A DNA stretch of 11,871 nucleotides from Desulfobacterales bacterium (GTDB taxonomy: Bacteria > Desulfobacterota > Desulfobacteria > Desulfobacterales > JAFDCJ01), in NCBI GenBank assembly GCA_020345785.1, contig CP070771.1:6638465-6650335 (forward strand), read 5' to 3'. The notes under the pieces are model-generated. The model worked only from the letters and a program-made list of their open reading frames with translations, was not told the origin of the DNA and searched no databases. Below are positions 6,465-11,871 of the stretch, one piece after another. Each line of letters starts with the position of its first letter. Within the stretch, counting starts at the first letter, position 1. The position numbers and the translations under genes are program-made.

Positions 6465-7883
6465 ATGACCGAACGTGTATTTACACCCGACGATCAGCTT
6501 GCCTTCGCCAAGCTTTCCGGGGATTACAATCCCTTGCACCTGGATCCTGTGCTCGCCAGGCGCCTGCTGTATGGGTGCCAGGTCGTTCATGGTCTGCATG
6601 CCCTGTTATGGGGCCTGGATGATCATCTGGGGTCCTGGACGCAACCTTTGGAACTGCGGACGGTCAAAGCCAATTTTCAGGCAGCAATCGGCGTGGGACA
6701 GAAGGTACGCTGCCTGGTTACCCAACAGGATGAATATCGGATCGCAGTCAAACTTGAGGCGGACGGCACGGCTGTGGCTTGGATTGAAGTTACCTGGAGC
6801 CTGTTGCGGCAGCACCGCACGGGCACACTGCCAAGGATGTCTCCGGCGCCGCAAGAATGTCGGGAACGCCCGCTTGAGGAGGTGGCAACAGCTTCGGGCG
6901 GCCTCGCCCTTTATATAGACGGGGATCTCGCCGGCGGACTTTTTCCCAATCTCATTCGGGTGTTGCCTCTGATGCAGCTTGCCGATTTGCTGGCGACGAC
7001 GCGTCTGGTCGGCATGGAATGCCCGGGACACCACTCCATTTATTCAAGCCTCAACCTGGCTTTTTTTCCAGAACGGGCCGGCGTTCCGAGCCTCACTTAC
7101 CGTGTCACGGATTGCAACCAGCGATTGGCCCTGGTCTCAATGGATGTTGCAGCCCCGGGGGTGAAAGGAGAGGTGAAAGCGTTCCTGCGGCCCAATCCCC
7201 AGCGGCAGGCCGCTTTTACAGAGGTGTGCCGCCGGGTTGAATCGGAGGAGTTTTCAGGCCAACAGGCGCTGATTGTCGGCGGGTCCCGCGGTCTGGGGGA
7301 AGTCACCGCCAAGCTTTTGGCTGCCGGCGGCGCTGAGGTTATCCTTACATATTATCGCGGCCGAGAGGATGCCAGGCGTATTGTTGAAGAGATTGTTTCT
7401 CAAGGAGCCAAGGCTCATTGCCTGTCGCTGAATGTATTGGAACCATTGCCGGGACTACCCGGGAAGATCGCCAATTGCTCCAAACCGTTGTACTTGTATT
7501 ATTTCGCCACACCCCATATTTTTGGAGCAGCGAAAGGCAAGTTTTCGTCCCAACGCTTTGCCACCTTTTGTGAGTTTTATGTCTCCGGTTTTCTTCGGAC
7601 CGTTGCGTCTGTTGCAGACGCAGCAACCGGCTTGCAGAAGGTCTTCTATCCATCCTCGACGGCCATTGAGGAATTGCCTTTGGATATGGGCGAGTATGCC
7701 GCAGCCAAAATGGCCGGTGAAATCCTTTGCGAATTCCTGCAAAAGGCGCATCCCGGGCTGGTCATTTACAAGCCCCGTTTGCCGCGAGTCGCCACCGATC
7801 AGACAGTCAGTTTGCTGCCCGTGGGTAATCAGGAGCCCGTGTCGATTCTTTTAAGCAATTTGCGTTGTCTCAGACAAATGTAA
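6465..7883 (+). CDS. MaoC-like hotdog dehydratase / short-chain reductase fusion
   Basis: A 472-residue fusion. Residues 1 to about 120 form a MaoC/R-specific hydratase domain with FAKLSGDYNPLH holding the catalytic pair Asp20 and His25, then VVHGLHALLWG. Residues of about 150-250 look like a second hotdog repeat (GHHSIYSSLNLAFFPE, then alternating strands) lacking those residues. From about residue 265 there is a short-chain dehydrogenase: GGSRGLG (272-278) for NAD(P), with Ser398, Tyr411 and Lys415 as the catalytic triad (YPSST and YAAAK). Together they could reduce a 3-oxoacyl thioester and hydrate or dehydrate the product on the ACP. The SDR part is short and its C-terminus departs from FabG after YKPRLPRVAT. 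The gene begins 20 bases after the FkbH-like gene and ends 4 bases before the next one, so it belongs to the same operon. Substrate and direction are inferred. Confidence 0.85.
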   Translation: MTERVFTPDDQLAFAKLSGDYNPLHLDPVLARRLLYGCQVVHGLHALLWGLDDHLGSWTQPLELRTVKANFQAAIGVGQKVRCLVTQQDEYRIAVKLEADGTAVAWIEVTWSLLRQHRTGTLPRMSPAPQECRERPLEEVATASGGLALYIDGDLAGGLFPNLIRVLPLMQLADLLATTRLVGMECPGHHSIYSSLNLAFFPERAGVPSLTYRVTDCNQRLALVSMDVAAPGVKGEVKAFLRPNPQRQAAFTEVCRRVESEEFSGQQALIVGGSRGLGEVTAKLLAAGGAEVILTYYRGREDARRIVEEIVSQGAKAHCLSLNVLEPLPGLPGKIANCSKPLYLYYFATPHIFGAAKGKFSSQRFATFCEFYVSGFLRTVASVADAATGLQKVFYPSSTAIEELPLDMGEYAAAKMAGEILCEFLQKAHPGLVIYKPRLPRVATDQTVSLLPVGNQEPVSILLSNLRCLRQM

Positions 7884-7887
7884 CCCA

Positions 7888-9048
7888 ATGAAAATTATTC
7901 AATACTGCCAGCATGTTCTGGGCATCGGCCACCTGTTTCGCAGCCTGGAGATTGCCCGGGCGCTGTCCGATCACGAGGTGGTTCTGGTTACAGGCGGTCC
8001 GCGGGTCGACACGAATTTGCCCGCACATGTCCGCGAAATCCGCCTGCCCGACTTGCAAATGAATCCTGAATTTAAGGGGCTTTACAGCTCCCAAAAAAAT
8101 ACCCCCCTGGATCAGATCAAAGAACAGCGGCAAAGGCGGCTGTTCGAACTTTTTGAAAAAGAAAAACCGGCTGTTTTTCTGGTGGAGCTTTTTCCCTTCG
8201 GACGCAAAGCCTTTCGCTTTGAAATCGATCCGGTTTTACAGGCAATCGGCGATAAAAGACTGCCTGCCTGTCGTGTCGTATGCAGTGTGCGCGATATTCT
8301 GGTCGAAAAGGAAGACGCAGCCAAACACGAGTTGCGGGCGGTCGAGACCCTCAACCGCTACTTCGCGGCGGTGCTGGTGCATGCCGATCCCAAGCTGGCT
8401 CAAATCAGCGAAACCTTTGCCCGGTTTGATGAAATAAAAATTCCGGTCATATACACCGGATACATCGCCCGCCGACCCTCACCGGATGCCGGGGCAAAAA
8501 TGCGCCGCCGACTGCAAATCGGCCGGGATGAGATCCTGATCGTTGCCAGCGCCGGTGGGGGCAATGTGGGTGCACCGCTTCTGGAAGCCGTTATCGACGC
8601 CTTTGATCGGCTGCAGGTCAAAAATCGGCCTTATCTGAAAGTTTTTACGGGACCTTATCTGGATCAGGATGAATTCAGCCGTTTGCAGCGCCTGGCTGGC
8701 GACGACGTCGAAATAAATAAGTTCAGTCCCGACTTTGTATCTTATATGGCGGCGGCCGATCTGTCGGTCAGCATGGGGGGCTACAATACGACCATGAATA
8801 TTCTGGCCACCGGGATACCGGCCCTGGTGTGGCCGTTTCCCCAGAATCGCGAACAACGGATGCGGGCCGAACGCCTGGACCAGATGGGAATCCTGAAGGT
8901 TGTGGCAGACGAAGACCTCGAGCCGGATCGCCTGGCCGACATCATGGCGCGGGTGGTGTCCACTGCAGATCGGGTACCCGCCGGAATCGATCTGAACGGC
9001 GCCGCCAACACGGCCGCCTGGATTGAAAAATTGAAAATTGCAGATTGA
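7888..9048 (+). CDS. MurG-like GT-B glycosyltransferase (COG4671-type), paralog 1
   Basis: A 386-residue glycosyltransferase with an N-terminal acceptor domain starting IIQYCQHVLGIGHLFRSLEI (the GxGHL loop at residues 12-16). The C-terminal GT28-like donor domain has ASAGGGNVG (Gly223-225), the conserved AADLSVSMGGYNT segment (from about residue 288) and PFPQNREQRMRA. This matches the predicted glycosyltransferases of the COG4671 type, relatives of MurG that use a nucleotide-sugar donor at the cytoplasmic membrane face. The start lies 4 bases after the hotdog-SDR gene, so it is very probably co-transcribed. It is clearly paralogous to the gene at 10143, with shared blocks such as RDILVEK, (V/I)EL(F/Y)PFGR and VYTG. 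The last eight codons (IEKLKIAD) and the stop are built from an ATTGAAAATTG-type repeat that continues into the spacer, so the C-terminus may have been altered by repeat invasion. Confidence 0.85.
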   Translation: MKIIQYCQHVLGIGHLFRSLEIARALSDHEVVLVTGGPRVDTNLPAHVREIRLPDLQMNPEFKGLYSSQKNTPLDQIKEQRQRRLFELFEKEKPAVFLVELFPFGRKAFRFEIDPVLQAIGDKRLPACRVVCSVRDILVEKEDAAKHELRAVETLNRYFAAVLVHADPKLAQISETFARFDEIKIPVIYTGYIARRPSPDAGAKMRRRLQIGRDEILIVASAGGGNVGAPLLEAVIDAFDRLQVKNRPYLKVFTGPYLDQDEFSRLQRLAGDDVEINKFSPDFVSYMAAADLSVSMGGYNTTMNILATGIPALVWPFPQNREQRMRAERLDQMGILKVVADEDLEPDRLADIMARVVSTADRVPAGIDLNGAANTAAWIEKLKIAD

Positions 9049-9133
9049 AAATTGAATATTTGAGGTGTTCCGTCCTTTTAAAAAAACGACATAATTCCTT
9101 CAATATTCATCCTTCAGCCTTCAATCTTCAATT
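9029..9133. repeat. Imperfect 35-bp inverted repeat overlapping the 3' end of the glycosyltransferase gene
   Basis: The arm at 9029-9063 (units of AATTGAAAATTG) faces the arm at 9099-9133 (TTCAATATTCATCC, then CTTCAATCTTCAATT). By eye roughly three quarters of positions are complementary. The spacer includes a run of A residues. The 5' arm supplies the final codons and stop of the upstream gene. A hairpin here could serve as a 3'-end stabiliser or a weak terminator. Confidence 0.6.
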
Positions 9134-9163
9134 ATAACTCTGAACCCTGCCTGTGGGGTCGTA

Positions 9164-9215
9164 GCCCGAAGGGCGAAGCCCTAAACCCTGAACCTTTGAA
9201 CCTTAAACCCTGAGA
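9164..9215. repeat. Overlapping short hairpins and AAACCCTGA-type repeats
   Basis: GCCC (9164-9167) pairs with GGGC (9171-9174) around GAA, and AGGGC (9170-9174) pairs with GCCCT (9178-9182), also around GAA, so the two hairpins exclude each other. They are followed by AAACCCTGA twice (9183-9191 and 9205-9213) with TGAACC units between. This block fills the space up to the ribosome binding site of the next gene and has no coding potential. Confidence 0.5.
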
Positions 9216-9220
9216 AGTCC

Positions 9221-10018
9221 ATGCAAAGATCCGTTTCATCCATATGGCAGCGTCTTCCTCCAGACTTGGCGACAAGAATCAAAAGCTGTATTGTGGACGC
9301 CTGCGAACAGGCATCGGGGCCGGGGGAGGCTTACATCTTTTTCCGGGCCGACGATATTGCCGCCCCCGGCAACCGGTTTAGAACTCTGCTGGAAGTTTTT
9401 TCTTTTCATCGTGCGCCGCTCTGCCTGGCCGTCGTACCCGCTTGGCTGACGCCTGCCCGCTGGAAGGCAATCGAAGGCATCATGAAAAATGACGCCCACC
9501 TGTGGTGCTGGCACCAGCATGGGTGGCGCCACGCAAACCATGCGATCGAGGGGAAAAAACAGGAATTTGGACCGCAGCGAACCCCGGCAGATCTGGCGCA
9601 CGATATGCGGCGCGGCCATCAGCGCCTCCGGAGCCTGATGGGTAGGAGTTTCTATCCGGTTTTCACGCCGCCGTGGAATCGGTGCGGGCACGAAGCTTTG
9701 GCCACGCTAAAACGCTCGGGGTATCTAGCCGTGTCACGCAGCCGCGGCAGCCGGCCGCCCTCGCCGCCGGGTTTGCCGAGCTTTGATGTCGATGTTGACC
9801 TGCATACCCGCAAGGAGGAATCGCCGAAGGCGGGGTGGGATAACCTGTTTAACGAGCTGCAGCGGGCGATTTCAGAAGGTTGCTGCGGAATTATGATTCA
9901 TCACCAGCGTATGAATACTGCCGCATTTGTTTTCCTGGATGTACTGCTAAAGGTGCTTAAAACCCAAACCAATCTTCAATTGGTTCATTTTAAGGATCTG
10001 TTATACAAAACTCTATAA
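9221..10018 (+). CDS. Divergent polysaccharide deacetylase-like (CE4-fold) protein
   Basis: A 265-residue protein with a CE4-like active site in variant form. Motif 1 is FRADDI with Asp44-Asp45 in place of TFDDG. Motif 2 is WHQHGWRH with His100 and His104 giving HxxxH, plus His98. Motif 3 is FTPPWNR (148-154), matching the conserved Pro-Trp strand. A late IMIHHQRM segment supplies the histidine expected near the end of the fold. All catalytic elements are therefore present, and an N-deacetylase role on a glycan intermediate is likely. It is unlike the deacetylase at 2082, so the two are not recent duplicates. No signal peptide is visible, which points to the cytoplasm. GAGAAG at 9212-9217 precedes ATG 9221 at short spacing. 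It lies between two paralogous glycosyltransferases, suggesting that it trims a sugar one of them adds. Confidence 0.82.
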   Translation: MQRSVSSIWQRLPPDLATRIKSCIVDACEQASGPGEAYIFFRADDIAAPGNRFRTLLEVFSFHRAPLCLAVVPAWLTPARWKAIEGIMKNDAHLWCWHQHGWRHANHAIEGKKQEFGPQRTPADLAHDMRRGHQRLRSLMGRSFYPVFTPPWNRCGHEALATLKRSGYLAVSRSRGSRPPSPPGLPSFDVDVDLHTRKEESPKAGWDNLFNELQRAISEGCCGIMIHHQRMNTAAFVFLDVLLKVLKTQTNLQLVHFKDLLYKTL

Positions 10019-10105
10019 TTGGTTTATTTTACGTATTATAGATTAATTAAGCCGCCGGGGCTTCGGTCTGACTCAATTCTTTTATTATCAAGAAAAAAGT
10101 TGCGT

Positions 10106-10129
10106 CCCTGAATTTGCTATATTTCAGGG
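10106..10129 (+). promoter_or_regulatory. Hairpin overlapping the ribosome binding site of the TTG-start glycosyltransferase
   Basis: CCCTGAA (10106-10112) is a perfect complement of TTCAGGG (10123-10129) with a 10-base loop. The 3' arm runs into the likely ribosome binding site (AGGGCGGA, 10126-10133), nine bases before the TTG start at 10143. When folded it would hide part of that site. A translational control role is inferred only. Confidence 0.35.
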
Positions 10130-10142
10130 CGGATGAATTAAT

Positions 10143-11312
10143 TTGAACATCATTTTTTATTGTCAATATGTCTGGGGCATGGGCCACTTGGTTCGCAGCC
10201 TGGAATTTGCCCGCGCCTTGTCGGAGCACCATGTGACGCTGGTCGCGGGCGGACAGGATGTGGATGTGGATCTGCCGCCGAATCTTCAGTATGTAAAACT
10301 GCCGGTACTTTACATGGATGAACACTTCACCACCCTGATTCCCGGAGACTCCGCTAGAAGCGTGGCCCTAATTCAGCAGTCGCGTAAAGACATTCTTTAT
10401 GAATTGTTTCAGGTGAAGCAGCCTGGTATGTTTATCATTGAGCTGTATCCCTTCGGGCGGTCTATTTTCGGTTTTGAACTGGAGCCGGTGCTGGAGGATA
10501 TTCGGGCCGGTAAATTTGGATCCGTGAAAGCCATATGCAGCCTGCGGGATATTCTGGTGGAGAAAAAAGATCCGAACGCCTATGAAGAGAGGGTGATACA
10601 AAAACTGAATCAATACTTTGATGCCCTGCTGATTCATTCCGATGAGCGTTTGCTGCGACTGGACGAAACCTTTTCAAGGGTCGGTGATATCCAGGTACCG
10701 GTAGTCTACACGGGGTTTATCACCCAGCAAACAGATCCTGCCGCCGGCGGGAAGCTGCGTCGGGAGCTGGACATTTCTTCCGGGCAAAAGCTGGTTGTGG
10801 CCAGTGCCGGCGGCGGACGTTCCGGATACAAAATTCTAAGCAGCGTACTTGATGCATCTGAATTACTCCGCAACCGGATGCCGATTCGACTTGAAATCTT
10901 TGCCGGACCCTTCATGGAAAATGAAGAGTTTCTGAAACTGGCTGCCCGCTCCGCACCGGGGGTTCGGGTGCGGCGTTTTACGCGGCAATTTCAGGACTAT
11001 CTGTATGCGGCCGATCTATCGGTGAGTCTGGCCGGGTATAATACCTGCATGAACCTGCTGATGACCCAGGTTCCCGCTATTGTTTACCCCTACGTGCGCC
11101 AGCGCGAGCAGCCCATGCGGATTAATAAAATAAAAAAATTTCTGCCGATGAAGGTTTTAAATGATGGCGACCTCCGGCCCGAGCGTCTAAGTCAACACAT
11201 GCATCATATGCTTCAACATAATCGAGCCTTCAAAACTCTGTCAATCGATGTGAATGGTGCGCGCAATGCCGCTGAATTCCTGAGCCGATGGACCAATGAA
11301 TCGACAAAGTGA
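10143..11312 (+). CDS. MurG-like GT-B glycosyltransferase (COG4671-type), paralog 2, TTG start
   Basis: A 389-residue paralog of the protein encoded at 7888, aligning from the first residues (IIFYCQYVWGMGHLVRSLEF against IIQYCQHVLGIGHLFRSLEI). It has the GMGHL loop at residues 12-16, IELYPFGR, CSLRDILVEKKD, ASAGGGRSG, AADLSVSLAGYNT and a final donor-site segment YVRQREQPMR. The conserved N-terminus fixes the start at TTG 10143; the ATG at 10133 is out of frame and stops at once. By eye a little under half of the residues match the sister protein, so the duplication is old and the two may add different sugars or use different acceptors. The SMGG of the sister is SLAG here, close to the donor site, which could affect specificity. 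It probably acts at the membrane face on a lipid-linked glycan. The 124-base gap upstream could hold its own promoter, but none is convincing. Confidence 0.85.
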   Translation: MNIIFYCQYVWGMGHLVRSLEFARALSEHHVTLVAGGQDVDVDLPPNLQYVKLPVLYMDEHFTTLIPGDSARSVALIQQSRKDILYELFQVKQPGMFIIELYPFGRSIFGFELEPVLEDIRAGKFGSVKAICSLRDILVEKKDPNAYEERVIQKLNQYFDALLIHSDERLLRLDETFSRVGDIQVPVVYTGFITQQTDPAAGGKLRRELDISSGQKLVVASAGGGRSGYKILSSVLDASELLRNRMPIRLEIFAGPFMENEEFLKLAARSAPGVRVRRFTRQFQDYLYAADLSVSLAGYNTCMNLLMTQVPAIVYPYVRQREQPMRINKIKKFLPMKVLNDGDLRPERLSQHMHHMLQHNRAFKTLSIDVNGARNAAEFLSRWTNESTK

Positions 11313-11649
11313 GTCTTTAAAAGCGGGGGCTGAATCATCCAAAAACAAATTGCCTCAAGCAGGAGATTGGGTGAGGTAGGTGTTCAACATGATCGATTGA
11401 GCAAATAATTTGTACAAATGCTTCATCACCTAAAAACCTTTCGTCATAAGGCTTTAAGCATTTACGGTACAGCAAAGCCCCATCTTTCCTTATGCGACAG
11501 ACAAATGAACAGATAAAGTGAGGATATCTAAGATTTTCTGCCTGTCCGTTCCGATCACACAGCAATATCTATCTTTTTTTTCAGTCCGTTTCAATTTTGG
11601 CTGATGACCTGCATTCCCCGTAATCCCGGTTATTGAGCAGCCTTGCTGT
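11313..11649. other. Spacer after the glycosyltransferase cluster, no supported gene
   Basis: About 340 bases with many stops in all + frames. One 76-codon TTG-start frame on the - strand (11335-11565) has no recognisable domain and no ribosome binding site that I can see. A perfect 12-bp palindrome, ATTTGTACAAAT, lies at 11408-11419. No intrinsic terminator with a T-tract follows the glycosyltransferase stop. Confidence 0.5.
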
Positions 11650-11679
11650 TTGACTGTCTTCCAGCCTTATCTCTATATT
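11650..11679 (+). promoter_or_regulatory. Candidate sigma70-type promoter
   Basis: TTGACT (11650-11655) and TATATT (11674-11679) each match five of six consensus bases and are 18 bases apart. They lie 19 bases ahead of a strong ribosome binding site and start codon, so the transcript would have a very short leader. This is the best promoter match seen in the window. Confidence 0.5.
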
Positions 11680-11698
11680 GCCACCGGTGGAGGGACCT

Positions 11699-11871
11699 AT
11701 GCAAGCAATTCCTGTGATAACCGGTAAACCGATGAGAAAGGATTCCAGTTGCATCAATGTCCTCACCTGCGTGCATTACATCCAGAGCGTCTTATCGGAA
11801 GTACCCTACCGGGAACTTTTCGCTGGTATCGCCGGCAATAATAGTTTTCTTGTTACCGATGAAGATACCGG
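11699..11871 (+). CDS. Unrecognised protein, 3'-truncated by window edge
   Basis: ATG 11699 follows GGAGGG (11689-11694) at four bases, the strongest ribosome binding site in the window, and the frame stays open to the end (57 complete codons). The peptide starts MQAIPVITGKPMRKDSSCIN and continues through VLTCVHYIQSVLSE, ending FLVTDEDTG. It is hydrophilic with no signal peptide, and has two cysteines (Cys18 and Cys24). I do not recognise the family with confidence; an N-terminal domain of a signalling protein is one thought, but this is only an impression. A separate promoter and the spacer before it suggest a transcription unit distinct from the glycan genes. Confidence 0.6.
   Translation, partial: MQAIPVITGKPMRKDSSCINVLTCVHYIQSVLSEVPYRELFAGIAGNNSFLVTDEDT

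Noticed and set aside
6606..7034. Long - strand frame inside the hotdog-SDR gene, and similar ones inside other genes
   Set aside because: These are antisense shadows of well-supported genes with conserved motifs on the + strand.
10100..10123. TTGCGT and TATATT as a promoter for the second paralogous glycosyltransferase
   Set aside because: The spacing is only 12 bases and the bases are part of the hairpin at 10106-10129.
11335..11565. 76-codon frame on the - strand with five cysteines
   Set aside because: It starts with TTG, has no visible ribosome binding site and no recognisable domain, and lies in spacer sequence. A real small gene is not excluded, but I cannot support it.

Overview
The window looks like a surface-glycan or glycolipid biosynthesis island from an anaerobic Deltaproteobacterium, most likely a Desulfobacterales-type genome. 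That placement is an inference. It rests on the gene content, on mid-range base composition, and on the low-complexity spacers between genes (TCCCAGC, TTGAAAATTG and AAACCCTGAA type units), which are familiar from such genomes. All recognisable genes are on the + strand. There are no tRNA, rRNA, CRISPR or intact insertion-sequence genes.

Layout. (1) 2-928: the 3' part of a GT4 glycosyltransferase, cut by the window edge. (2) 929-1228: a non-coding stretch with two hairpin-forming segments. (3) 1229-1852: a histidine (PGAM-type) phosphatase. (4) 1853-2081: a spacer of small direct and inverted repeats. (5) 2082-2822: a NodB/CE4-type polysaccharide deacetylase. (6) 2823-3301: a degenerate intergenic region with the second copy of a 29-bp direct repeat, a possible remnant of an acyltransferase gene, and an inverted-repeat element with a GC-rich hairpin. 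(7) 3302-7883: a compact four-gene run encoding a two-domain GNAT-like acyltransferase, an acyl carrier protein, an FkbH-type HAD-IIIC protein and a hotdog-hotdog-SDR fusion. (8) 7888-11312: two paralogous MurG-like (COG4671-type) GT-B glycosyltransferases on either side of a divergent CE4 deacetylase. (9) 11313-11871: a spacer ending in a plausible sigma70 promoter, a strong ribosome binding site and the first 57 codons of an unrecognised gene.

Working model (inference). The ACP, FkbH protein and dehydratase/reductase fusion make or tailor a short hydroxyacyl group on the carrier protein. The GNAT-like protein then moves it onto an amino sugar. The glycosyltransferases assemble the sugars, and the two CE4 enzymes remove N-acetyl groups, perhaps exposing the amines that are re-acylated. 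No ketosynthase or acyl-CoA ligase is visible here, so the source of the acyl chain is open. This carrier-protein branch inside a glycan locus is the most interesting part of the window.
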